The position numbers were made by a program, and so were the translations under genes. 64,000 bases of DNA, taken from Antedon mediterranea (taxonomy: Eukaryota; Echinodermata; Crinoidea; Comatulida; Antedonidae). The DNA is taken from assembly GCF_964355755.1 (NCBI RefSeq), contig NC_092670.1, forward strand, positions 22,317,201-22,381,200, written 5' to 3'. Shown piece after piece: positions 1 to 10,680 of this stretch. The notes under the pieces were generated by a model. It did no database searches. It was given only the letters and a program-made list of their open reading frames with translations, and was not told the DNA's origin. How positions within the stretch are numbered: the stretch's first letter is position 1; the number at the start of each line of letters is the position of its first letter.

Positions 1-715
1 ATCATTTTGATACCTTATTGTCACGAACTCCTCTCACGTATGTTTCCGAGCGGTTGAAAATACTTTAGGAACTCCCTTGTGACATAAAAGTATACACACA
101 AAATCCACAAAGTTGTAAAATAACTCAAAAACAAAGCTTTAATTTCAATCAACTTCAACTTTTAACAATCCAGTAAGCACTTTATACAACAGCTTCACAA
201 TAACTTTACAATATAACATCCAACCTCTAATCCAACAACCTTACAATAGTTTACATCCCTTTATATACAAGATGCTCCTATCCTTCTAGATCATTCTTTA
301 TACTTCTCATTATTACATGATTACAGTTTCTATTAATAGCACTTCTGGAATGTTCTTGATTGTTCTTATTAATTATACATGGTTTCTTAAATCAAAACAT
401 CTTATTCTAGAATGTTCATGTAAATACTATGTTACTCTATATGTTAGGGAATGGTAATTTATTACACTTATATGTATGGTTACATGCAGAAACAGAAATT
501 TGTATAACGAACAAACATCGAAAGTGGGCCATTTGACCACATTTTGGACCCTAACTTGGATCCTAGATGGCGGATGATGTTGAAATGTAGTTTAGAACCT
601 TCCCGGTACAATTCCGGTCATTTTGATACCCCATATGTAAGGTTATGTGCAGTAACAAAAATTTGTATAACGAACAAACAAACAGACGTACAAACTCTCT
701 CACTTATAATATAGA
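1..715 (-). mobile_element. Helitron-family element, 5' end (partial)
   Basis: On the minus strand the element begins with TC followed by TATATTATAAGTGAGAG at 715, the classic Helitron 5' end. It runs leftwards and its 3' end is not seen, so it probably continues beyond the window start. From about 460 to 715 it closely matches 1880-2138 of the neighbouring copy. A short motif (CGGTACAATT..GGTCATTTTGATACC) recurs within both copies. No Rep/helicase coding is visible, so it is non-autonomous. The 5' base of this copy abuts the 3' CTAG of the next one. Confidence 0.7.
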
Positions 716-2138
716 CTAGCAATTATACCCGCCCCAGGGCGGGTTTCAAAATTAGTTTACAGCCTTCTCAGTACATAACACCCGACGCCAGTATCTGTCT
801 ATACTCACCAACATCGACCCCTCAACAACACCCCATACTCTTTCTTAAAAACAAAATCTTCCCAGTGATGGACAAATTCAATTCAACCTAAGCTTCGAAT
901 TGAGAGGAGTATTCATAACTACGATGGGTCTAATAATGGTTGTAGTACGTTGTAAATTGTGTAAATGAATAGGTGTCATATTGGCTGATAATTAAAATTT
1001 GTAATTTAGATACTGCGGGCACCCAGCCACCATCAACAAACCTTAACTCCTCCCCTGGACAGTTCAAATTTAGTAACTTTTCCTAGTACAATCCAATCAT
1101 ATAGGCTACTTCATTACGCTAGTATTTTCGCTCCTTCTCCCTCTACAAAAAACACACGCCAGATACACTGGGTGATCTGTTGAAGCCGGTTCCAGTACAA
1201 TTTATATTATTATCACTCCCAACCCATAATCCCTCAGTGGCAGTTTTCAAATGTAGTTTAAAACATTCCAAATACAGTTTCGGTCATGGTGATAGGCCTA
1301 GATGTACATCCCCACCCCAAACTCCCATCCGCTTCCCAGGGATGATTAAATACTTTAAAAGTTTCCAACCACAATTCTGGTGTAAGCAAAATCCCCACTC
1401 TCTCCTGAAACCAAACTCCCAAACCCTATCTCCCAACCCCACTCTCCCACAATGTACGTTTTTTTTCTTGGAGGATTGGTGATGTAGTTGAACACAGTAA
1501 CAGTAAACAACATGTGTATGTTCACACAGGTATGGATGTCTGTAATGAGGCAATCCAAGAGACCAACAAATAGCTGGATATGGTTAAAGTACTTTGCTAA
1601 ATGTGTAATTTAATAGGTGTCATATTGTTTAATGAATGAAATATGTATAGCTATATCTATATTTCCCCAAACGCCTTGCTGAGGATAATTCAAATACTGT
1701 AAAACTTTTGTAGTATAATTTTACAATTCGATAGCCTACAACCCCGAGCCCTAGCAAAAATGACATCACAAACCACCACACAACCACCCCCCCCCCCCCC
1801 CACCCGTTCCACAAAAACCCCAGGAGTCGGGGGAATTTTTTTAAATGTAGTTTAAAACCTTCCGGGTACAATTGCCATCATTCTGATACCCCATACGTAT
1901 GGTTACGTGCAGACACAGAAATTTTTATAACGAACAAACATCGAAAGTGGGGGTTTTGACCACATTTTGGTCCCTAACTTGGATCCTAGGTGGCGGATGA
2001 TGTTGAAATATAGCTTAGAACATTCCCGGTACAATTGCGGTCATTTTGATACCCCATATGTAAGATTATGTGCAGTAACAAAATTTTGTATAACGAACAA
2101 ACAGACAAACAGACAAACTCTCTCACTTATAATATAGA
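716..2138 (-). mobile_element. Complete non-autonomous Helitron
   Basis: The minus-strand 5' end (TC) is at 2138 and the 3' end (CTAG) at 716-719. Just inside the 3' end is a perfect hairpin, CCCGCCC-TG-GGGCGGG (about 728-743), separated from CTAG by about eight bases, which is the diagnostic Helitron terminator. The flanking bases are A and T, as expected for rolling-circle insertion into AT, and no target-site duplication is seen. Length is about 1.42 kb. Short ORFs inside (about 1180-1870) have no recognisable product. It is tandem to the copy on its left. Confidence 0.8.
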
Positions 2139-2183
2139 TGCCATTCCCACTACCAGGGGGACACGAAATTGATTGGATTGATT

Positions 2184-2628
2184 GATTGGACGTGTGAAAA
2201 TATTATTTAATAGGCAACATAGATGGTTATCCTATTGTTCTAGGATAAAAACTTAAACTTTCGATTTCTTTTGTTTGTTTACACTTACGGACGTCTTGTA
2301 AGAACCAATCTTTAAAGGAATGATAAATAAATGACAAACACGAAAGAAGTGTTTAACATAGATGATACTAGGGGATATTTAGATTTTATTGTGTCGTTAA
2401 CTTTCTGCTGGTACAACAAATTAAAATATATATGTACCATCTCATGTGATGTGCGAATGAAAATTTAGATTTCTATCCATTTCCTTTTTATGACAGGCTT
2501 GCCTTGTAATTTGTATTTTTTGTTGTGGTTTTGATATGAATAGGGATTTCCCGTTTGTATGTTATACATTGCAGGAAATATCTATCGCAATTCAGTTTCA
2601 CTGATAATTATTCCGTAATCAATTTTCT
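2184..2628. repeat. Dispersed repeat, uninterrupted copy
   Basis: This stretch is closely matched by the blocks 6608-6645, 7570-7770 and 10143-10345, in the same order. It therefore preserves the empty site for a LINE and a Helitron inserted in the second copy. No coding capacity is recognised. It could be an old DNA transposon or a segmental duplication. Confidence 0.75.
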
Positions 2629-2849
2629 GCTCTTGGCAAAATTTTAAATCTAATCAATAAAACCCTACACAATAATTTAGTTTTATGGCATATGCTCAAT
2701 TATATTGTCCCCCTGAAAAAATAATTATTAAAAATAGGCCATTTTAATGTTGTTAATGTAATGTTTAAAAGTTATTCACTTCCAAATTATTCCAAATAAA
2801 TATACATTTTTTGTTAGATAAATCATGAATAATACCACCAAACTTACGA

Positions 2850-3195
2850 GTTAAAATGACTATAGCTAGGCATTTAATAAAAATATGACATGCTTCGAGA
2901 AACTATTCTCATCATCAGAACAGTAAACAACGCCTAGAGTGCTTATATACCAATAATGTACGTAAGTAATTAGCATAATAAAACAAGGAATGTAGGCAAC
3001 AAACAATCATATGGCAAGTGTGACACCTGAGTTGTTTGTTCAGGGAAGGTTTACTCCACGAGATGTGGAGGGCTTCCTTGACCTTAAGTTTGAAAGCGGA
3101 ATCCAGAACGGTGAAGCATTCCGCCTTACACCGTTCTGAATCCTTCAGATGTTGAAAAATGTGAGAAGCCTTGTCCCTGAAATTTTTATTTAAAA
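2850..3195 (-). mobile_element. Penelope-like retroelement fragment (GIY-YIG end plus terminal repeat)
   Basis: A minus-strand reading frame is open from about 3183 to about 2917 without a start ATG. It contains the peptide LDSAFKLKVKEALHISW followed by KPSLNKQ, typical of the C-terminal GIY-YIG endonuclease region of Penelope-like elements. Directly downstream is a CTGATGA-stem-GAAG motif (2918-2891) resembling the hammerhead-ribozyme core found in the pseudo-LTRs of these elements. The element is heavily 5'-truncated. No other genes lie in 2629-3476. Confidence 0.65.
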
Positions 3196-3476
3196 AAAAA
3201 TACTATATCGAAATATTTTTTTTTTGCTACGGTGAAATTTAGCCTAGCTATATTTATATTCATGTTGCAGGATCAGGCTTTCGTACAAATTAGATCAACA
3301 GTTTTGTTTTTTAAATAAATCTGGCACCCTCTGTACTAGATTGCCTTGGATCGACTGACGTTTCTAGGTTTTTGCCTCTTTTATATCTAAACAATATATA
3401 TAAAATAATTAAATAAGTAACTATTTGCAAATGATACATTATTTGTATAATTAAAAAAAACATGTAACAAATTGAA

Positions 3477-3552
3477 CAAGGCCATATTATATACATGACT
3501 GCAGTTGCGTGCTCAAGTTAGTTTTTACCGACTGACATATAGTGAGCTAAAA
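3477..3552 (-). repeat. Decayed copy of the GTCGGTC-family repeat
   Basis: The order of landmarks (ACAAGGCCAT, GTTGCGTGCT, TTTTTACCGACTGAC, ATAGTGAGCT) matches the condensed ends of the repeat copy at 22372-22852, with the interior deleted. It is weakly conserved and short. Confidence 0.45.
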
Positions 3553-3724
3553 AAGGTACAGTTAAATTATTGTTTATTGACAACTTTTCTTTAGATTGCT
3601 GGTTTATGGGTTCAGTGAAAATTTTTGTACAAATAATTGTCTCATCAAGCATATAAAAAAATGTTCACCAATTATTTTTTAAAAACATGTAACATTTTTG
3701 GTTACTATAAAAGTAAAAAATATT

Positions 3725-3806
3725 TGGCAGCGGTGGGATTCGAACCCACGCCATCGAAATGACTGGTGCCTTAAACCAGCGCCTTAGACCGCTCGGCCAC
3801 GCTACC
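3725..3806 (-). tRNA. tRNA-Leu (anticodon AAG)
   Basis: An 82-nt class II tRNA folds on the minus strand. The acceptor pairs GGTAGCG with CGCTGCC (one T-G wobble) and the discriminator is A. The D arm has GGCCGAGCGGTCTAAGGCGC. The anticodon stem CTGGT/ACCAG encloses TTAAGGC, so the anticodon is AAG. The long variable arm and the T arm GTGGG-TTCGAAT-CCCAC are intact. A and B boxes are canonical, there is no intron, and a run of T residues follows as a Pol III terminator. It looks functional. Confidence 0.95.
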
Positions 3807-4113
3807 TATATGCCTCGAAAGTGCAAAATAAAATATAGATTCATCAGATTATTATAGCATATAAATATTTAAATAATATTATTTAAATACAGTATATAGA
3901 TTGTTAGAATAATTCAAATTCGTCATATTTGCAGGTTTTACATTTATGAATATTAGCTAATTATTTATGTAATTAGTTGTGTGCGATGACATCATCATCA
4001 GTGTGTGTATAGTTCACGGTTCACTGAACACACACAATTTTCACATGGGGTAGGAGAGGAGAGGCCATCATTTTTGTCTAGGCCTAGCTAGTTAAAACTC
4101 TTGATAAATAATC

Positions 4114-5879
4114 ATGTTTCGCTATCCATTGACTTGCTTTTGTCGAACTATTCGTACTCCGATTAATTATTTTCCAATCCGTAATTTCAAAAGTGCATAC
4201 AGTCTAGATAAACTGTATCCAGAGAGCACGATAGATATTACAGTACCCTACGAAGTTCAAGAAGGAGGTTGTCAGGTAAAAGTTACTGGAATCGTAGTTG
4301 GCTTAGTTTAGTAGTCGTTTCGCCCCTAATATCACATTTCTACTTCTAAAAATCAAACGACAAATATCTTTTCACACGATGTTGTATATAATTTTATTAT
4401 TTCTATTTGGGCCAATTCCTCGAAACAGCCCTAGCTAGCCTAGGCCTATGTTTTTTTTTTCAGATATTAATTAAAAAAAATATTTTTTATTTTTACTGTT
4501 AAAATTTAACCAAACTTATTTTTAAAATCAAGGATGAAAATGAATCATTCTCGGGCTATATTCCTGTTTGTAAGTATAAATTGTTTATTTGTAAGGACTA
4601 CCTTTATATAAGAACATAAAATAACTATTATTAATATTATAAAGTTATTTATATGTTTATATGTACAGGCCTAGCTAAATAAATTGTCTTCTTCTTACTT
4701 ACAGCCAAACTAACTGTAAAAAATAGTAAAAGCAGTGGTCCTGGTGGACAGAATGTAAACAAAGGTACTTTGGTAAAAATGTGTCATGACATAATAATGT
4801 TTAAATAACATTTGATTGACTATAGTTATCTTCTTTCTTTCTAGAGTAATAATTTGATTTTTACTTATATTTCCAGTAAATACAAAAGTAGAAGTACGGT
4901 TTAAGGTTGAAGAATCTGATTGGTTACCAAAGCATATACAAAATAAATTATTAGAAAAGGTAATTTTTTTGTAATAAATAAATACTGGTGTGAAATTAAT
5001 ATGAGCGAAGGTCTTGGACATTAATGTGTAAATAAATATCTTCTAAAATTTTTACATTCTGTAGAAAAAAACAAAAATAACTGTTAATGGTGAATTCTAT
5101 GTGCAGTCTGATCGAACACGTTCACAAATGACAAACTTTTCTGACTGCCTAGAGAAAATTCGTTCTGCAATTGCAGAGGTAACAAGGAAGCCAAAGGAAC
5201 CATCGGAGAAAGATAAGGCTGTTTTGCGTATGAGGTAAAAGACATTCTTAAGAATTCAGTCACCTACTATAATGTATTGATTAACTTGTTGAGGTAGTGG
5301 GGGCGACAGCCTGGTAATTAAATTTTTTTATTCTGTCTTTATTTATATTGAATGACACTTTCAGTTCTAAAGCATTGATTTCCAAAGTGGTTCAGTGGAG
5401 AACATTAATAATGTGCCCACATATGGAGACGATGACATCATATCACTATCATATTTGGGCATATCACTACCATATTTAGCCACACCACACTTTTTTGTCA
5501 AACTAGTTTGATAGTGTAGATGTTTTATGTTTTGCATTGCAAGGTTCAAAATGTGAGTAGCATGGTTCTCACTTTGATGATGCAAATAAGTTGACCAATC
5601 GAAGCAGCAGTTTGCATTATTGCTTCATGATTTGTCAAATCACTTCTGGCATACTTAAGTTGTGTTCAAGCATGGAGAAATAAGTTAGAAATAAGTTATT
5701 TCTCCATGGTCTAAGTGAGAAACCAAGCTTTACGCCTCTGGATCCGCCTATACATTGCTTACTTTTCATTTAAATATTTGTTTTATTTCGGCAGGGTTGA
5801 AAGGAATCATAGAGAACGGTTACGAGAAAAAAAGATTCATTCTACAAAGAAAATGGATCGTAAAGTTTACATAGATTAG
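4114..5879 (+). CDS. MRPL58: Mitochondrial large-subunit protein mL62 / peptidyl-tRNA hydrolase ICT1
   Basis: Six exons: 4114-4275, 4533-4569, 4705-4764, 4877-4959, 5065-5234 and 5795-5879, all with GT-AG introns and consistent phases, giving 198 residues (human about 206). The N-terminus is basic and suits a mitochondrial presequence. Residues about 25-38 contain FKSAYSLDKLYPES, a signature shared with ICT1. The catalytic SSGPGGQNVNK loop has GGQ at residues 80-82, and the C-terminal tail is rich in Lys and Arg (RERLREKKIHSTKK), as needed for ribosome binding. By family knowledge it hydrolyses peptidyl-tRNA on stalled mitoribosomes and is a stable component of the 39S subunit. The start is the first in-frame ATG and it gives the presequence. 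Nothing appears broken. Confidence 0.95.
5405..5519. mobile_element. MITE, TTTGATAGTGTAG family (truncated)
   Basis: It lies in MRPL58 intron 5. It carries CCCATATATGG-like and ATATCACTACCATATTT motifs and ends in CAAACTAGTTTGATAGTGTAG, shared with copies at 34832-34994, 37261-37384 and 58614-58737. The left inverted repeat is missing here. Confidence 0.65.
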
Positions 5880-6071
5880 TTAAGACAAAGTTGTTCGATA
5901 ATAAATTGATATTATTAATTATCAATATGCATGATTTTGCAGTTGCCTTATTTTGTTGTAAAACAGTATTAAGGCCCGTTTACACAAGGACGATAACGAT
6001 CGACAATAAATAAACAGGCATTTTTCTTACATAAAACAAAAGAAATTAGAAAAGCTTTTTATTCTACTACT

Positions 6072-6236
6072 ACAAATAATAAATGTTTATGAATGTAATG
6101 GTACAAATAATGGCATGAGGTGAATGATGAAAGGTTATATATCAACGAGGCAACGCCGAGTTGATATTTAACCTTTCATCATTCACCAAATGCCATTATT
6201 GTACCGTTACACGAATATAAAACATTCATTATTTGT
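6072..6236. repeat. Long imperfect palindrome (MITE-like)
   Basis: Two arms of about 75-80 bp, one ending GATGAAAGGTTATATATCAAC and the other starting GTTGATATTTAACCTTTCATC, are separated by a few bases around GAGGCAACGCC. It can fold into one long hairpin. No coding is seen between MRPL58 and 6951. Confidence 0.75.
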
Positions 6237-6486
6237 TTTATATAACATCTAAATAGATTCCTGTCATTTGAATCAAATAAAAGGTAGCCCTAGCCAATTA
6301 GGCCTACATTTCATTCACATTGATTAAAAAAGTAACATTTGGTTTTTAATATTATATTAAATGTTATATTTGTATGGACTATATAAACACACCTACTACT
6401 TTAGTGTTAATTATTTTAACAAACGACCAAACAATCCAAAATCGTCCAATCAAATGACAGGAATTTGTTTAGGTGTTATATAAAAT
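6237..6486. mobile_element. MITE-like element with about 38-bp inverted repeats
   Basis: The left arm (6237-6276, TTATATAACATCTAAAT..) is the near-perfect inverse of the right arm (6448-6486), and both contain CCTGTCATTTGA or its complement. The interior of about 170 bp is non-coding. It directly abuts the palindrome on its left. Confidence 0.65.
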
Positions 6487-6526
6487 TATCTATGCTGTCA
6501 CTGATTTAATTAATATTTTAAAAAAC

Positions 6527-6613
6527 CCAATCAAATGACGTCATGATCAATAAAAACAATAAAATTGTATCAGGACATTATTTCTCCTACTAATCATGAC
6601 GTCATTTGATTGG
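6527..6613. mobile_element. Short MITE with 21-bp perfect inverted repeats
   Basis: CCAATCAAATGACGTCATGA at 6527 is exactly mirrored at 6593-6613, with about 45 bp between. The arms themselves contain the palindrome TGACGTCA. Confidence 0.7.
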
Positions 6614-6645
6614 ACGTGTGAAAATATTATTTAATCAAGATTCAA

Positions 6646-7569
6646 GAAATTTTATTTGTCCATAAAAATGGAAATTCACTTTGCTTGGTAGATTAAAACA
6701 ACAATATTGCAACAATTTAAAACGTGCAGTATTATAACATTAAAAATACAAGATAAAAAGTTAAAAATACTGTTAAAAATGTAAAACTATTTAAAAATTG
6801 CATTAACGTCTTAGATTAGAATTAAAAAAAGGATTTTCTAGTTCTACAAAGATTTGCTCTTGGAGGTCGTAACCTAATACCTGATCTATTTAAGTTATAA
6901 CAGTAATGTAACGGATGAGTGGGGTCTTTCATAATATTGTTTACTTTTTTTTAAATACTCTTTTCATAGATAAATGAACAAGGCGTTAGATCAGCTTTAA
7001 TAATACGTTGTGCAATTTTATGTGGTGTCTCAATATTTTTCTTATCATTTTCAGTAAAGTTACCATAAAAACATCCAATGCTAAAACATAAAATACTTTG
7101 AATAATACTTTGATAAAATAGAATTAAAATAGTGTTATCAACTCTAATTTGCTTGAGTTTTCTGAGAAAGTAGAGCCTTTGAGATGCCTTCTTGGAAATC
7201 ATGAGAGAGTTTGACTCCCAATTTAATTTGTTGTCAATTATAGTACCTAAGTATTTGTATTGGGTTACTTACTCTTCCAACCTCGGTTTCTTTAATAGTT
7301 ATTACATTATGTTCAACTGCGGTTTTACGAAAATCTATTATCATCTCTTTGGTTTTAGTAAAATTAAGTATTAAGTTCATATCCTCACACCAATTTACAA
7401 ATCTTCCAACTTCATTAACAAATTCATTTACATTATGCTTACTATCGCAAAGAAAACCACTAATTACAGTATCGTCAGCGTACTTTACAATATTGCAATC
7501 TTTACTTAAAATATTAAAACTACTTGAATAAAAAGAGAACAAAATTGGAGAAATAACACATCCTTGAGG
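6646..7569 (-). mobile_element. 5'-truncated LINE (reverse transcriptase remnant)
   Basis: Minus-strand translations at 7542-7234 and 7202-6951 give a reverse transcriptase palm (VKYADDTVISGF) and a C-terminal part (SQRLYFLRKLKQ, FYQSIIQSIL), separated by a frameshift near 7230. The 3' untranslated tail runs to about 6646. It is dead. The clade is not certain from the sequence alone. Confidence 0.75.
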
Positions 7570-7770
7570 AGCTATCCCATTGTTCTAGGATAAAAACTTA
7601 AACTTTAGATTTCTTTTGTTTGTTTACGCTTACGGACGTCTTGTAAGAACCAATCTTTAAAGGAATGATAAATAAATGAGACACGAAAGAAGTGTTTAAC
7701 ATAGATACTAGGGGATATTTAGATTTTATTGTGTCGTTAACTTTCTGCTGGTACAACAAATTAAAATATA

Positions 7771-10137
7771 CTAGATGGTGAGCTCGCTTCGCTCGCTCCC
7801 CCTCTAGGAAGTGTAGACAATGGTTCTCGGAGTGATAATGTTCTCCTTATACGTTTTCTGTCGGTTACCATTATTGAAAATGCTTGACATTCGTAAAACT
7901 AAACTACTTTGTTTCACAGTGTTTTAGATGATTAATAACATTTTAAAGTACAGTTTTTATTGTTTGGTAGGGCCCTTTGGGGAGGCGGAGGTCATTTGAG
8001 GGAGGTGCTTATTCGAGGGATATATGTTAAATTTTGTAGTTTTAATAATATGGTAACATTTATAATCAAATGAAATCCTCTAATAGATATGAAAAGTGCT
8101 AAAAAAGAATAACAAATGCTTGGTAAATTGTAAATAACAGTGCGGTGAATTCTACTACAAATAGTATAATTGTGTTGTTATAAATATGTGGATGGACGTT
8201 TATTAGATAGTTGGGTTGGGGTGGGGGGGGGGGAGGCGTTTATTCAAATGAATACCATCCTAATAATTATTAATACATTATTTAATTTAATCATCTTTTG
8301 AAACTAACTGCCGTGACAGAGTAGGCCCAAGACAGAAGACATTACAGCTTGCAACATGGGCAGACATCTCGGTCCTAACGGGACACAGGAAGATAGCCCA
8401 CAGTTATTCCTGCAAGCTTACTCAATAAAACTCAGCTATCGGGATTTCACTCGAAAAATGTCTTATCATCAAATCTCCCTATGTAATTTTATAATACTAT
8501 TCCCCACAATATATTTTGATTCTTTATGGCGTATATTTAATTTGATCTTTATTAAATTGCAGTATAATTCCTATTATTTAACTACTGTACCTTCACACAC
8601 GCGCGGTATGTTTTAAAATAAACTGCGCTTTTTTATGCATGTAAATCAAATGAAGAGCTTACAACAGTTTTAACTGAACAGTTGGAAAATGTAAAACAAT
8701 GGTTAGATAAACATAAATTAACTCTAAACATTAATAAAACCAAATACATGCTTTTTGGTACTCATGCACGTGTTAATAAAACAACAGATGAAACAGTAAT
8801 TTTTGATAACATTCCGATTGAGAAAGTTGAAACGTTTAAATATTTGGGACTTACATTTGATGAACAACTCTCATGGAAAGTACATATTGATTCTATATGT
8901 GCAAAACTATCAAAAATTCTACATCTATTTTATAGATTGAAAAGTTTTACATCTCCTAAAATTATTAAAAGATTATACAATGCTCTATTTTTATCACATA
9001 TTGACTATTGTTCAACAGTCTGGGGTACTGGTTCAAACGCCCATTATTTTAAAATTGCAAAGGGTACAAAATAGAGCTGCACGATTAATACTAGGTGCTG
9101 ATATTCGAACTCCTGTTAGACAAAATCATTATGATTTAGGTTGGCTAACAATTAAGACAAGAATTGAATATCATACAATTTGTACAATATTTAGATGTTT
9201 ACAAGAATCTGTACCTTCATACTTATGTGATGTTTTGCAATATATTAGTAGTGTACACAATATTCAAACCAGAAACTATGAAAATAATCTGTTGTATTTG
9301 CCCAGATGTAACCTCGAAATATACAAACGTAGTTTTGTTTATTATGGAAGTTCACTCTGGAATGGCCTACCTTATGAATTAAGAAAACAAAACAATTATA
9401 ACCGTTTTAAATCACTTGTTAAGATTCATTTATTGTTGCCGGTGGTCTAGGATGGTTCCAGTGAAATATATTTAAATATGGTATAAAAGTATAATAATAA
9501 TGAGAACATGCATTGAAGTTTAGTTTTAGTTTAAGTTTTAGTTTAAGTTTAGTTTAAGTTGTTTTCAAATTTTGTTTAAATGTGCCGTAGGGCCACTCGG
9601 AAGAGCAGTTTTATTTTATTACTGAGAGAGCTACCCTACTAAAAGAAAACGAAATAAATAAATAAATAAATAAACAAAAAACTGAAATGGCTATGATTAA
9701 TGGCCAAATATATCTGTGTTTTTTTTCGTCTTCCAAAGGGACACTGTATTGATTGATGGAAAGTGCCTGTTTCCAGTCAACTTTAGGGTCAAATCTATTA
9801 TTTTAACTGCTCCCTTGTGTACAAAAGAGAGAAAATATTTGAAACCAGGTTGTTGCAAGGTGAACTTATCTTAAACCCGGAAATTACTTTGACCGGGAAG
9901 AATTGAAATTGAGATGAAAATCTAATGTTGAAATCATAAATTGTGTTAAAACACTTTATAATATCTTCCTAAGATAGAAATATGGAACAATAGCGTCGCT
10001 GTGAACACTAATGTTATCAAATCTACGTTTCGCGGTACATCTCAGATAGATAAGGTAGGTATCCAAGGCGGAGATTTGTACCGAAGTTTTTGCATTGTGC
10101 TCGCCTATGTCAGAATTAACCATAATTTATATATAGA
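7771..10137 (-). mobile_element. Non-autonomous Helitron with nested LINE
   Basis: The minus-strand 5' end TCTATATATAAATT starts at 10137 and the 3' CTAG lies at 7774-7771. Inside CTAG is a hairpin, GAGC-GA-GC-GAA-GC-GA-GCTC, with tandem G.A mismatches. The flanks are A (7770) and T (10138). The uninterrupted copy at 2184-2628 shows the site before insertion, with no target duplication. Length is about 2.37 kb, of which about 1 kb is the later LINE insertion. No Helitron protein is encoded. Confidence 0.75.
8640..9676 (+). mobile_element. 5'-truncated LINE, Jockey/CR1-like RT C-terminus
   Basis: Two overlapping frames (8682-9074 and 8980-9450) encode the thumb and C-terminal part of a non-LTR reverse transcriptase: NVKQWLDKHKLTLNINKTKY, FKYLGLTFDEQLSW, then after a frameshift near 9060 VQNRAARLILG, SSLWNGLPYELR. 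The 3' end is an (AAATA)n-like tail at 9650-9675 preceded by GTGCCGTAGGGCC. A second 3' fragment of the same family lies reversed at 12848-12985. It is inactive. Confidence 0.8.
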
Positions 10138-10345
10138 TACTGTATGTACCATCTCATGTGATGTGCGAATGAAAATGGCATTTAGATTTCTATCCATTTT
10201 CTTTTTATGACAGACTTGCCTTGTAATTTGTATTTTTTGTTGTGGTTTTGATTTGAATAGGGATTTCCCGTTTGTCAGTTTGTATTTTATACATTGCAGC
10301 AAATATCTATCGCAATTCAGTTTCACTGATAATTATTCCAAAATC

Positions 10346-10680
10346 AATTATAATTCCTCCATGGTTTTACCCTGGAAGATGATTTCAATAAATTTACCAT
10401 TATGATATTAATGAACGTGAAAGGTGAAAAGTTTTATGCCGACAAACATGATGATAATTACCGCAACGATGGCCGTAATTGACTTTTGAATTGTACTGGT
10501 AGGTTATAATTCAATTGAATATTAATTAATTCTATCTACATTTCTGCGGTCAGGAGTGGCTCTTCAATCTTTTGAAAGATTGATTACAATTACATTGGTA
10601 CCATAAGAGGTGCGAGCGTATTGATCTTAAGACTATACAGCACAACTTAATCTGACCATATTGCTTTGATTGAGCCAGCA
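10346..10680. other. Upstream region of ASMT-like copy A
   Basis: This is AT-rich sequence with no coding signal. It should hold the promoter of the first O-methyltransferase copy, but no convincing TATA or CCAAT element could be placed. Confidence 0.4.

Larger units (their letters stand above)
6608..10345. repeat. Second copy of the 2184-2628 repeat, split by two insertions
   Basis: Blocks 6608-6645, 7570-7770 and 10143-10345 reproduce 2184-2628 in order. The gaps are a 5'-truncated LINE (6646-7569) and a Helitron (7771-10137). The homology ends at the same point in both copies, near AATCAATT. Confidence 0.75.

Noticed and set aside
2891-2918. Complete active hammerhead ribozyme
   Set aside because: Only the CTGATGA and stem II resemble the consensus. 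GAAG replaces GAAA and stem I does not pair convincingly.
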